Assembly: GCA_029863245.1 (NCBI GenBank)
Contig: JAOTVV010000022.1
Location: forward strand, 1-50,214
Direction: 5' to 3'
Length of the DNA stretch: 50,214 bases
DNA from: Gemmatimonadota bacterium
GTDB taxonomy: Bacteria > Gemmatimonadota > Gemmatimonadetes > Gemmatimonadales > GWC2-71-9
Shown here piece by piece: positions 1 through 7,953 of the stretch; the stretch's first letter is position 1; every line of letters begins with the position of its first letter. The notes under the pieces were generated by a model. It had not been told where the DNA came from and searched no databases. It worked only from the letters and a program-made list of their open reading frames with translations. Both the position numbers and the translations under genes were made by a program.

Positions 1-575
1 GGCACCGCGACGTGATCCGCAGTGGACGACGACCGGTCCCTACGGCGGCACTGGTGGGGTACACGAACGCCGGCAAGTCCAGCCTGCTCACCGCGCTCAC
101 GGGTGAGCGCACGTTCGTCGAGGACCGCCTGTTTGCGACGCTCGATACGCTTACGCGGGAGGCGGCACTCAACGGCCGAGGCCGCGTGCGCTTGATCGAC
201 ACGGTCGGGTTCATTCGGAAGTTGCCGCACCACTTGGTGGCGAGCTTCCGCGCAACGATCGAGGAGGCAGGCAATGCCGATCTCCTGCTGCACGTGATCG
301 ATGCCTCGCATCACGACTGGGAGGAGCAGGTGGAGGTGGTAGACGCGGTGCTGCGGACGCTCGCCGTTGACGGCCCGCCCGTGATCCACGTGTTCAACAA
401 GATGGATCGGGTGCCCGAGCCGGACGCTTTTCGCTCGCGCATGCATCAGCGCTGTCCCGAGGCGGTCTGCGTGTCGGCCCTGCGCCGTGAGGTCGCCGAG
501 CTCGAGGAGGTGCTGGTCTCCAGATCTGCGGCGTACAACGAGGGTCACGCCCCAGGTCGGGCGGCGGCCGGCTAG
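1..575 (+). CDS. hflX: GTPase HflX, C-terminal part (5' end outside window)
   Basis: This is the 3' part of a TRAFAC-class GTPase of the HflX family, which binds the 50S subunit and splits stalled ribosomes. The G domain is intact. The P-loop reads GYTNAGKSSLL near base 57, G3 is DTVGF near base 200 and G4 is NKMD near base 400. These spacings and the GYTNAGKS signature are typical of HflX. The N-terminal nucleotide-binding and helical domains lie upstream of the window, so the real start cannot be seen. The tail after the G domain is short and ends at 575. Identification is firm at family level. Confidence 0.9.
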   Translation, partial: HRDVIRSGRRPVPTAALVGYTNAGKSSLLTALTGERTFVEDRLFATLDTLTREAALNGRGRVRLIDTVGFIRKLPHHLVASFRATIEEAGNADLLLHVIDASHHDWEEQVEVVDAVLRTLAVDGPPVIHVFNKMDRVPEPDAFRSRMHQRCPEAVCVSALRREVAELEEVLVSRSAAYNEGHAPGRAAAG

Positions 576-624
576 TCGGTCACCACTCCCCTTGCTGCCG
601 TCCACCAGTCACATTTACCGCTCC

Positions 625-2232
625 ATGCCCACTCGCGTACGCCGTGATGCGCTCGGCCCGCCTATTGGTCGCCTCCTGCGGACCCTCTTGGCGCTGTCAG
701 TTCTCGCGATGCCTGCGTTAGGGGCACCAAGCCTGAACGCGCAGGAGCGGTCGTCGCACTACCTCTACCTCGGTCATTGGGCGTACCGCTACGTGGACCT
801 GTTGATGGCCCGCGGCCACCTTCCCGACCTCCAGCCGATGGTGCGCCCGTATCGGAGGCTGGATGTTGCCATGGCGCTCGCCAACGCACGGAGCAGTGGT
901 GGCCTGGCCGAGAGCGAGATCGAATGGGTCGAGCTGCTGCAGGCGGAGCTTGCTCCCGAGCTGTTGGGCCGCCAGCTCGCCGACTCGGCAACGGTCGTCG
1001 TGTACGGTGGCGCAGAGGTGGGCGCACAAGTGCTCACTCAGCGGCATCGGGACATGTTTCGGCCCGAGGGCGACGAAGCGGCGTTCGGCCATCTCCAGCT
1101 GGCGGGGGCTCTGGACTTTCCGGGCGTGACGGCGGCGCTGCGGCTCCGCTACGACGGCTGGCTCATCAACGATCCGCAGTTTCCGGATGGTAAGGTGGTC
1201 GAGGAGCATCCCAACTTTCTGGGGCTTCTCGACTTCGCGGCTCGGGCCGAAGACGGGTATGCGGAGGTACAGCTGCCCTACGTTCGGCTCATGGCGGGCC
1301 GGATGCAGCGTAACTGGGGTCCACCCCGAACCGAGGGCCTTCTCGTCTCGGACTACTCCTACAGCTACGATCAGATCGGCTATCGCATCGGGAGCACCCG
1401 GCTTGCCGTGACCGGGTTCGTGGCGCAGCTCGATGAGTTCCCGGACTTCACCAAGCGGTGGTTCGCGGCGCACCGGCTGGATTGGCGGGTGAACGACGGG
1501 CTGGCTCTGGGCTTCGGCGAATCGGTCATCTGGGGTGGGGAGAACCGGAGCTTCGATTTCCGGATGGCGATGCCGATCGCCACGTGGTTCGTGGGGGGGT
1601 ACGGCAAGGACTGGGAGGAAGGACCCAATCGCAACAACAGCTTCATCGACTTGTCGGTCTGGTGGAAGCCCACAGCCAAGATCGTCACCACCGCCGCCGT
1701 GATGTTCGATGACTTCCCGGGCGGTGGCTCTCCCCTGGCGCACGGGGTCGATCTCGGGCTCGCGCTTCCCTCGCTCTCCTCCCGGCTCGGGCTAAGGATC
1801 GGCTACGCACAGGTCGGGGCGCTCACGTACCGGACCGTAAGCGAGTATGAGCGGTACGCCTTTCGAGGGATCGGACTGGGCAGGGACCTGGCGGACTTCG
1901 ATCGTCTGTCGGTGGAGCTGGATTGGGTGCCTACGTCCTCGCTGTTCCTCACGCCGACCGTGCAGGTGCTGCGGCGTGGGGAAGGGGACTTCAGGGACCC
2001 GTGGCCCGCCGGTGTCACGAATGACGGCCCCGTGCTGTTCATCGGGGAGCGGGAGACGACGCTCAGACTTGCGCTTCGCGGGCAGTGGATCCCCCGCCGA
2101 CTCTTCTGGATCGACTGGGACGTGGGCGAGAATCTCGTGTGGTCGGCGGGTCACGTGCCTGGGCAACGCGCCAACGAATTCGTGGGACGGCTTCGCGTGA
2201 GCCTCGTGGCAAACGCGTGGGGCAAGTTGTAG
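625..2232 (+). CDS. Wzi-like outer-membrane beta-barrel protein, first of a tandem pair
   Basis: A 535-residue exported protein. The ATG at 625 is chosen because it puts a Sec signal peptide at the N terminus: a basic stretch, a hydrophobic run around residues 15-32, then an Ala-rich cleavage region before the mature part. The body has alternating aromatic and polar segments, many Trp/Tyr residues, and motifs such as NWGPP and SDYSYSYDQIGYR. These fit an outer-membrane beta-barrel of the capsule-assembly Wzi type, which binds surface polysaccharide. The assignment to Wzi rests on pattern recognition, so the substrate is unknown. The next gene is a clear paralogue sharing the LGHW, RPYRR/QPYRR and SDYSYSYDQ blocks. 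An earlier in-frame start exists at 487, inside hflX, but it adds no plausible sequence. Confidence 0.7.
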   Translation: MPTRVRRDALGPPIGRLLRTLLALSVLAMPALGAPSLNAQERSSHYLYLGHWAYRYVDLLMARGHLPDLQPMVRPYRRLDVAMALANARSSGGLAESEIEWVELLQAELAPELLGRQLADSATVVVYGGAEVGAQVLTQRHRDMFRPEGDEAAFGHLQLAGALDFPGVTAALRLRYDGWLINDPQFPDGKVVEEHPNFLGLLDFAARAEDGYAEVQLPYVRLMAGRMQRNWGPPRTEGLLVSDYSYSYDQIGYRIGSTRLAVTGFVAQLDEFPDFTKRWFAAHRLDWRVNDGLALGFGESVIWGGENRSFDFRMAMPIATWFVGGYGKDWEEGPNRNNSFIDLSVWWKPTAKIVTTAAVMFDDFPGGGSPLAHGVDLGLALPSLSSRLGLRIGYAQVGALTYRTVSEYERYAFRGIGLGRDLADFDRLSVELDWVPTSSLFLTPTVQVLRRGEGDFRDPWPAGVTNDGPVLFIGERETTLRLALRGQWIPRRLFWIDWDVGENLVWSAGHVPGQRANEFVGRLRVSLVANAWGKL

Positions 2233-2267
2233 GTTCTCGCACGGACGGGAAGGAGCCGCGAACCGAG

Positions 2268-3896
2268 GTGAGACCTTTGAAGAACGACGGTGCGATCCGG
2301 AAGGCATGGGTACGGAGCCGTGCGGCTCTCGTCGCGTTCGTGCTCGTCGCTGTAATTGGCGCGGAGCTTCCTGCGCAGCAAACCGGAATGGCATCGGCCC
2401 AATCGAGCGAGACGTACCTCGACGGATCTCCGTATCTGTCACTCGGGCACTGGGTGTACGACTACGTCAACGTGCTCATTGCACGGGGGCGACTCAGCGA
2501 TCTCCAGCCACTGGTCCAGCCGTACAGGCGCATTGACGTCGCCCGCGCTCTGCTCCGCGCTGAACGCGAGAGGGATCTCTCGTCCACCGAAAGAGAGTGG
2601 ATCGAGGAGCTGCGCCAGGAAATGGCGTACGAATTCCGACTCGTGGAAGGTGCCGCGAGCCAGGGTCTTCGATTCACCGGGGAGTTTGCCGCCGGCGGCA
2701 AGGCCATCAGTCAAAGACACCGCGATCCGTTGCGGCCTGAAGGTGACGCCGCCGCGTACGCGCTGCTCGATCTCTTCCTCGTGGGTGACGCGCCGCTGGT
2801 AGCTGGGGCGTTTCGACTGAGGTGGGATAACCACCTGCTGAACGACCCCCAGTTTCCGAACGGCGACGCGATCGAATTCCGAGATTGCGATTGGTTTGGC
2901 CAGTGCGCCCATCGAGTCGACGAGGGCTATCTCGAGCTGCAGGTGCCCTATATTCGGCTGTTCTTCGGCCGGATGGCCCGCAACTGGGGACTTCCCGGCG
3001 TGGCCGGTCTGATGGTGTCCGACTACTCGTACAGCTACGATCAGCTGGGGTATCGGTTCGGCAACTCGACGATCTCGCTGACGGGCTTCCTCGCCCTCCC
3101 GAACGATTTTCTTGGTGACACCGTCCGCTACTTCACCGTGCACCGGCTGGATTGGCAGATACGCGACGACATAACGCTGGCGGTGAGCGAGTCGTCGCTT
3201 TGGGGCGGACCGGGCGCACGCTTCGATCTCGCGCTCATCAACCCCGTCGGCATCTGGCAGATGAGCGGGAGTGACGCGCAACCAGAGCGAAACTCCAACG
3301 GCCTGATCGAGTTGTGGTGGCGTCCCCGCAACGACCTCGCCATTTACGGGGGCCTGTTGGTGGACAACACCATGTTCGGTGCGGAGGGAAACAAGGAAGG
3401 TCTCACCCAGTGGGGGTCGGTGATCGGGGTGCAGTTCCCGGCGCTCACGCCGACGCTGTCGGTACGTGCGGACCTCTCCGTCATCAACAGCCTCGCCTAT
3501 CGAAGCCGTATCGGTCCGTTCGAGGCCTACACCCTGAACGGCATCAGCTACGGGCACGACAAGACCGGGGCCATCGTCCTGTCGGTCGGGGGAGACTGGT
3601 TCGCTCGGAAGGGACTTGTGCTGAAGCCCCGCCTCGACGTCATGTGGAAAGGCGACGCGGATGTGACCGATCCGTGGCCCGCCGACGCGTTCTCGACGTA
3701 CCCCGGTATCCTGCCGGGCTTGGCGGAGGCGACCGTGCGCCCCGCGTTCCTCGGTCGCGCCCGCTGGTGGTGGGCCGACATCGAGTGGGATCTGGGGCTG
3801 AACCTGGTGAAGAACAAGGACAATCTATCTGCGGGATGGGACCTCGAGGGCGTGGGGCGGCTTCAGGTCGTGTTCAGGAAGAGCCTGCTGCGCTAG
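2268..3896 (+). CDS. Wzi-like outer-membrane beta-barrel protein, second of a tandem pair
   Basis: A 542-residue paralogue of the preceding gene, 35 bases downstream. I chose the GTG at 2268, which lies 12 bases after an AAGGAG. It gives an N terminus with basic residues followed by a hydrophobic signal segment (about residues 14-32) and an Ala/Gln-rich cleavage region. Shared blocks with its neighbour include YLSLGHWVYDYVN, LSDLQPLVQPYRR, NWGLPG and SDYSYSYDQLGYR, so the pair arose by duplication. One difference is a short Cys-containing insertion (CDWFGQC, around residues 206-212) absent from the first copy; the two Cys could form a loop disulfide. The likely role is an outer-membrane barrel linked to surface polysaccharide. 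This is inferred from the fold pattern, not from a named orthologue. Confidence 0.7.
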   Translation: MRPLKNDGAIRKAWVRSRAALVAFVLVAVIGAELPAQQTGMASAQSSETYLDGSPYLSLGHWVYDYVNVLIARGRLSDLQPLVQPYRRIDVARALLRAERERDLSSTEREWIEELRQEMAYEFRLVEGAASQGLRFTGEFAAGGKAISQRHRDPLRPEGDAAAYALLDLFLVGDAPLVAGAFRLRWDNHLLNDPQFPNGDAIEFRDCDWFGQCAHRVDEGYLELQVPYIRLFFGRMARNWGLPGVAGLMVSDYSYSYDQLGYRFGNSTISLTGFLALPNDFLGDTVRYFTVHRLDWQIRDDITLAVSESSLWGGPGARFDLALINPVGIWQMSGSDAQPERNSNGLIELWWRPRNDLAIYGGLLVDNTMFGAEGNKEGLTQWGSVIGVQFPALTPTLSVRADLSVINSLAYRSRIGPFEAYTLNGISYGHDKTGAIVLSVGGDWFARKGLVLKPRLDVMWKGDADVTDPWPADAFSTYPGILPGLAEATVRPAFLGRARWWWADIEWDLGLNLVKNKDNLSAGWDLEGVGRLQVVFRKSLLR

Positions 3897-3959
3897 CTCG
3901 GTATGGCCGGTCCCGTTCCCGTTTCAGCTTTCTCCGTGTGTCTGCCCGCAGGGGACCAG

Positions 3960-5024
3960 TCACATCGGTGACGTCGCGGTCGAAGCTCCTGGAGTGTGGG
4001 CAGCCAAGTGCCACTCCGAGCCCTGGTAGGCATCGAGCCACTGGAGCTTGTTGCTGGCCAAGCAGCAGCGGAGGCAGGGGAAGGGATCTGTGCCTCGCGG
4101 GGCATCGGACCTCTGGCGCTGCGCGGCGCGAAGCTCCTCCAGGCGAGCGCGGTACAGCGGGTAGGCGTCGGCCAGCGGCGTGGTGCTCAGGTCGGCCACG
4201 ACCTCGGTCTCGTTGAATCCGTAGTTGGAGAGCTGGCAGCAAGTGCAGATGCGCCCGCGGGTGTCTACGTAGAGGCGACGACCCGCAAAGGTCTCGCAGG
4301 GCTGTTCGATGCCGCCGAACGGATGCCCGTAATCGAGCGTGATCGCCGTCTTACGGTCGGATTCCCCCGCCATTGCTCGGATCTCTCGCGTGACCGCCCA
4401 CCAGTCGTCCGGTCCGAGATCGCTGTCGCGGGCGGCCGAGCCAGGCGTTGGCTGTGGTAGGATATACCCGAGACCCAGACACCCAAGGGATTCTGCGAGA
4501 TCCGCGGCGGTCCGTAGCTCGTGTCGATTCCGGCGATCGACCACCATCGACAGATAGCATGGGATCCGTTCACGAGTGAGCAGTGCCACGCCCATGAGCA
4601 CCCGGTGGAAGCTTCCGGATCCGCGGTCGCCGTCGTGGGTGGCTACCGTCGCGCCGGAGAGGCTCAGGCGCACCGACTCCGGCGGGCACCGCCGCAGCAG
4701 CGGGAGGATGCGCTTAAGATGCCATGCGTTCGAGACGAAGCGATACGGCATCCCTCGAACGACGCAGCCCTCGACGATCGATTCGAAGTCGGGATGGAGC
4801 AGCGGCTCGCCACCGGTGAAGCTCGCCGCGACCGAGCCGAACATCGCTCGTGCCTGATCCAGGATCGACGCAATGAGTTCCGGCTCCAACGAACGCACCG
4901 TGGTCACGTCATCCCGGATGCAGTGGGGGCAGCGGAGGTTGCAGTGCTCCGTGATCGCAAAGCCCAGCACCGGCCGGGAATCCCACATTGTATGAGGCGT
5001 GACGGCACGCGTGACGGGTTTCAC
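3960..5024 (-). CDS. radical SAM protein with C-terminal SPASM-like cysteines
   Basis: A 354-residue radical S-adenosylmethionine protein started by GTG at 5024. The 4Fe-4S/SAM motif CNLRCPHC (CX3CX2C) lies near residue 28, followed by the FTGGEPLLHPDF motif near residue 69. The C-terminal third has additional cysteines (CETF, CTCCQLS, CLRCC) that suggest a SPASM- or twitch-type auxiliary cluster, as in peptide-modifying maturases. It is transcribed away from the nucleotidyltransferase gene with 138 bases between them. It converges on the Wzi-like pair. Nearby PqqD-like, B2-like and kinase genes point to peptide or cell-surface modification, but the substrate is unknown. A generic sugar- or cofactor-modifying radical SAM enzyme remains possible. 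Confidence 0.8.
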   Translation of the reverse strand: MKPVTRAVTPHTMWDSRPVLGFAITEHCNLRCPHCIRDDVTTVRSLEPELIASILDQARAMFGSVAASFTGGEPLLHPDFESIVEGCVVRGMPYRFVSNAWHLKRILPLLRRCPPESVRLSLSGATVATHDGDRGSGSFHRVLMGVALLTRERIPCYLSMVVDRRNRHELRTAADLAESLGCLGLGYILPQPTPGSAARDSDLGPDDWWAVTREIRAMAGESDRKTAITLDYGHPFGGIEQPCETFAGRRLYVDTRGRICTCCQLSNYGFNETEVVADLSTTPLADAYPLYRARLEELRAAQRQRSDAPRGTDPFPCLRCCLASNKLQWLDAYQGSEWHLAAHTPGASTATSPM

Positions 5025-5081
5025 AGGCGAGCAACTCCAGAGAGGATGCTTCTACGCTGTGCACGGTGATGCGGTAGTGGC

Positions 5082-5110
5082 AATATTGGACGCAGTGCCG
5101 GATCTTGCAA
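5082..5110 (-). promoter_or_regulatory. candidate promoter for the radical SAM gene
   Basis: On the minus strand a TTGCAA (-35 like, 5110-5105) is followed after 17 bases by AATATT (-10 like, 5087-5082). The start codon is at 5024, leaving a leader of about 50 bases. Match quality is moderate and there is no independent support. Confidence 0.4.
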
Positions 5111-5127
5111 GCTGAAGGAGCCGACTC

Positions 5128-5160
5128 GTGAAGCCACCCGCATTCGGTATCCGGGAATAG
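5128..5160 (+). CDS. possible 10-codon leader minigene before the nucleotidyltransferase gene
   Basis: A GTG at 5128 sits 7 bases after a good Shine-Dalgarno sequence, AAGGAG (5115-5120). It opens a frame for MKPPAFGIRE that stops at TAG (5158-5160), two bases before the ATG of the next gene. The following gene has no better ribosome-binding site of its own, so the minigene may be a coupling leader peptide. Alternatively the AAGGAG may be fortuitous. There is no conservation evidence. Confidence 0.3.
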   Translation: MKPPAFGIRE

Positions 5161-5162
5161 GG

Positions 5163-6323
5163 ATGCCCGCTCTAGTTGCCGAGTGCTTGGCATTGCGAGC
5201 ATGGACACTGCATGTGCTTGCCGGTGGCCCCCCTGCGGAAATCCCCACGAGCTCTCCCTCGGCCTGGGCGCATTTCCTGACCGTCGAGCGCTGTGCACTT
5301 CCGCTGAGCACGCGACTCGCCGCAGTCGGCCACCACACACTTCCGGTCGCGGCCAGGGCGCAGCTCGACCGAGCCACTCACAGCGAGTTGCAGCGGGTGC
5401 TGGCCGCGCGGGGCCAACTCGCTGGTATCGACCTGATCGCGTCCGAGAGGGAATGGGATGTTGTCGTGCTCAAGGGGGCCGTGGCGCTCGGCGATCCTCG
5501 CCGCGCCGTGGATCTCGCGGATCTCGACCTCCTGACCGCACCCGACGATGCCCGGGCGCTGGTTGCCGCTCTCGACGCCGGCGGGTACCGGAAAGCGGGA
5601 TCCAGCAGCCCTCTCCACCTCGCGACACGAGCTACCGAGGGCGGGCTTCCCGTCGAGGTTCACACGCGCCTGGGAATCCTGGATCGCGAATCGTTCGAGA
5701 CCCTCCGGGCCCGCTCCGTTCCGATGGCGGAAACGAAGCGGCTTCGGCGGTTGGCCTCAAGAGACCATCTCCTGCACCTGCTGACGCATGTGGGCGTGGC
5801 ACATCCCTATCGGCGTGGCTCGATCCGCGACTTGCTGCTCCTGGCACAGGCCGTGCGAGAGTGCAGCGCCAGAGAGATCGAGGAAGCCCGGGCGATGATC
5901 GAGCGGCATCGGTATGCGACTGAGCTGCCGCGCCTGCTGGACATGGCGTGTGGTCTGGCGGCCGAGCAAGGATTGGTTGTAGACGAGTTTCGGTACCCGT
6001 CTGGTGCGGTCTACGCCGTCATCTGGTGGGATCTACGGCTCCCATTGCCACAGCTTCTCAAGGCGGACATCGGCATGTGGGCAATTGCCCTTCTCAGGGG
6101 GAGGGGAGACGTGGAGACCGAATGGGCCAAAGTGACGATGCGGACGCTGGGTCCGTCGTTCGCCGGCCCCATTGCTCGGGTGGAACGAACCATGCCACGC
6201 GTCGGGCGGATGGTGCGTGTGATCAGCCGGTTGATACGGGTGGCGGTGGCGATGCTGTTCGCGGTGCCCCTCGCGCTGCTGGCCGGATACGAGGCGCGCC
6301 GTGCCATCCGTGCGCTAGGCTAG
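5163..6323 (+). CDS. nucleotidyltransferase-family protein (NTP_transf_5-like)
   Basis: A 386-residue protein of the uncharacterised nucleotidyltransferase family often found beside lasso-peptide and HPr-rel kinase genes. The visible signature is VVLKGAVALGDP followed by DLADLDLLTAPDDA (about residues 99-128), the family's LKG..(x)n..D.DLL pattern with acidic metal-binding residues. HLLHLLTHVG and a nearby Arg/Asp-rich stretch follow at about residues 201-225. A C-terminal hydrophobic segment (about residues 357-378) suggests membrane attachment. The substrate is unknown; in lasso-type clusters such proteins are thought to modify the peptide or a phosphorylated intermediate. Its stop codon interlocks with that of the convergent kinase gene in a shared CTAG. 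Upstream in-frame codons include no ATG, GTG or TTG, so ATG 5163 is the likely start. Confidence 0.7.
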   Translation: MPALVAECLALRAWTLHVLAGGPPAEIPTSSPSAWAHFLTVERCALPLSTRLAAVGHHTLPVAARAQLDRATHSELQRVLAARGQLAGIDLIASEREWDVVVLKGAVALGDPRRAVDLADLDLLTAPDDARALVAALDAGGYRKAGSSSPLHLATRATEGGLPVEVHTRLGILDRESFETLRARSVPMAETKRLRRLASRDHLLHLLTHVGVAHPYRRGSIRDLLLLAQAVRECSAREIEEARAMIERHRYATELPRLLDMACGLAAEQGLVVDEFRYPSGAVYAVIWWDLRLPLPQLLKADIGMWAIALLRGRGDVETEWAKVTMRTLGPSFAGPIARVERTMPRVGRMVRVISRLIRVAVAMLFAVPLALLAGYEARRAIRALG

Positions 6324-7282
6324 GACATCAGCGGGTGGAGCACAGCCCGTAGCCGATCCGGGCTGCCGAAGGTGTCGAGTCCGAGCTGCAGGGAGTAGCA
6401 AGGAAGTACCGCCACGGAGGAGAGTGTCTCCATGACGGACGCTGCCGCTCGTCGATCTGCCAGCAGCCACGGAGACTGGCGCACAATGTGAAGGAACGCG
6501 TCGGGGGCGGACATCTCCGACACGGACGTCGGCTGATCAGGATTCACCGAAGTGAAGACAGCGGCACCGAGTTCGGTGGCTCGACGAAGGGTTGCGTTTC
6601 CCAACTCCGATGGATGAACGGTCCGACGCTGCCCGCAGGGAACACCTCGCGACCATCCCTCGTCGAGATGGAGCGGCCGAAGCCAGCCCTCCCCGCTGAC
6701 TCGACCCGCACGGTAGGAGAGCACAACCTGGTCGTCTGACAGTAGCTCACACCCCGTCATGGCGAGGCTGGCGCAAGTCGTCGTCTTGCCTGAATGGGCA
6801 TCGCCCACGACGAGCCATCCTTGGTGCCCGGGCGGGACGACCGCCCCGGCATGTATCAGGGCACGACCCGACCGGCCCAGGAGGAAGGCCGAGCCGATGG
6901 TGAGCATCGCGTAGACGTCGGCCGACGCCTTCTCATGGTTGTCGGGATCGGCCCACAGGATCCCCTCCAACGCCTCGAGATCGATTCGGCCCCAGGAGTT
7001 GGCCTCGCCCGTCAACGCAACGATTCCCGCCTCATCGTCGACGTGCGCTTCGACCGAACCCATACGCAGCGTGGCCTTCCCGGTGGGATCGGGTCGAGGC
7101 GACGAGCGCCAGGCTGCGACGCTCAACGTCGCTCGGGGTAGCGTTGTGTTGGTTGCCTTCTCGGCATTCAAGGGCAGCCACGGACGAACCAGCGGCCAGC
7201 ACTCGGGCTGTGACTGGACGACCAGCGATTGGTCCTGGAGGAGTGCGTGCGCCGGCAGGCCGCCGGTGCGGTTGGCGCTCAC
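6320..7282 (-). CDS. HPr-kinase-related protein (HprK-like serine kinase)
   Basis: A 320-residue protein related to HPr kinase/phosphorylase. The GTG at 7282 is chosen because it overlaps the stop of the upstream B2 gene by 4 bases (GTGA). The Walker A loop is GDAHSGKTT, about two-fifths of the way in (residue 145), followed by the LLSDDQVVL segment whose paired Asp residues match the HprK catalytic region. It is shorter than full HprK and lacks the N-terminal regulatory domain. Family members in RiPP clusters phosphorylate peptide side chains, and HPr-rel members occur with PqqD-like proteins in surface-polymer loci. Target unknown. The four-gene order lipoprotein-PqqD-B2-kinase is on one strand and appears translationally coupled. 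Confidence 0.75.
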   Translation of the reverse strand: MSANRTGGLPAHALLQDQSLVVQSQPECWPLVRPWLPLNAEKATNTTLPRATLSVAAWRSSPRPDPTGKATLRMGSVEAHVDDEAGIVALTGEANSWGRIDLEALEGILWADPDNHEKASADVYAMLTIGSAFLLGRSGRALIHAGAVVPPGHQGWLVVGDAHSGKTTTCASLAMTGCELLSDDQVVLSYRAGRVSGEGWLRPLHLDEGWSRGVPCGQRRTVHPSELGNATLRRATELGAAVFTSVNPDQPTSVSEMSAPDAFLHIVRQSPWLLADRRAAASVMETLSSVAVLPCYSLQLGLDTFGSPDRLRAVLHPLMS

Positions 7283-7662
7283 CGGTCGAAGCAGAGCGGC
7301 ACGTGGTCCTGGTCGGCGCCGTCGCCGCCCGGTCTCTCGACCCAAGCGTGAGCAGTGATGGCCTCCTCGGCCCCGGACTCGCGCGCCACACCCAGCCGGA
7401 GCCGAGCGGCGATTCCGCAGTGCCGAAGTGCGATGCACTCGGCAACGCTGCGGTAGAGACACGTATTGTGCCAAGGCGTGAGCGGAAGGCGGGCCAGGAG
7501 CCGAAGGGCAATGGCTGAAGCCTTCGTCGCCAGCGCCGGATCCCGAGAAACCAGGACGGGACGCTCCGGATCTCGCATCAGCTGGTCAAGATGCGAGCCC
7601 TCGATCCACCGAGGACTGCGAACGGCGGCGCTGATCCCGATTCCGAGTTCGAGCAGCGACAT
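7279..7662 (-). CDS. lasso-peptide B2-like transglutaminase-fold protein
   Basis: A 127-residue protein of the lasso peptide biosynthesis B2 family, a cysteine-protease-like fold that removes leader peptides in lasso-peptide maturation. The candidate catalytic Cys is in WHNTCLYRSVA (about residue 67) and the candidate His is in ITAHAWVER (about residue 104). The intervening ALRHCGIAARLRLGVA segment matches the family pattern. Asp residues follow at the C terminus. It begins three bases after the PqqD-like stop and overlaps the kinase start. In canonical lasso systems B2 acts with B1 (PqqD-like) and a cyclase; the first two are here and the cyclase is not. Identification as a B2-family member is strong, the process it serves is open. 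Confidence 0.8.
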   Translation of the reverse strand: MSLLELGIGISAAVRSPRWIEGSHLDQLMRDPERPVLVSRDPALATKASAIALRLLARLPLTPWHNTCLYRSVAECIALRHCGIAARLRLGVARESGAEEAITAHAWVERPGGDGADQDHVPLCFDR

Positions 7663-7665
7663 TCG

Positions 7666-7947
7666 TCAGGGCTCCACGAGACGCCGCTCGCGCAGCTCAC
7701 CCAGCACCCTCTGAACCTCGGCCTCCGCGGTCGCGAGCTCCACGTCGAACTCCGCAACGAGCCGGCTCGCGATGTCGGCAAGGCCGACACCCTCCTCGAG
7801 ACATCTCCAAATCGCCGCTCCGGTTTCGTTCAAGCGGTAGTACTGCTTGGTATCGAGGTGGAGCAGAACCGCCTCACCCTGGAGATGGGCGGTCAGCACG
7901 TCCTTCGAAATGGCCATGCGTTCGAGCCCGTTCCGGGAACCGTCCAT
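7666..7947 (-). CDS. PqqD-like peptide-binding protein
   Basis: A 93-residue PqqD-family protein, a small winged-helix domain that binds RiPP leader peptides (B1 or RRE type). Visible features are the early beta-strand pair LLHLDTKQYYRLNETGAAIW (about residues 28-47) and the helical part IASRLVAEFDV to VLGELRERRLV. ATG at 7947 is used; a second Met at about residue 11 (MAISKD) is an alternative start. It lies 6 bases after the lipoprotein stop and just before B2. PqqD-like proteins also occur in HPr-rel systems with no known peptide, so a peptide substrate is likely but unproven. Confidence 0.85.
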   Translation of the reverse strand: MDGSRNGLERMAISKDVLTAHLQGEAVLLHLDTKQYYRLNETGAAIWRCLEEGVGLADIASRLVAEFDVELATAEAEVQRVLGELRERRLVEP

Positions 7948-7953
7948 CGTGCC

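Noticed and set aside
718..1743. 341-codon open frame antisense to the first Wzi-like gene
   Set aside because: Shadow frame typical of high-GC DNA; no recognisable domain, while the plus frame has a signal peptide and a paralogue.
4909..5340. Cys-rich minus-strand frame across the radical SAM start, considered as a precursor peptide
   Set aside because: It overlaps the radical SAM gene by over 100 bases and the nucleotidyltransferase gene on the other strand, has no convincing ribosome site, and the Cys are spread without a leader/core pattern.
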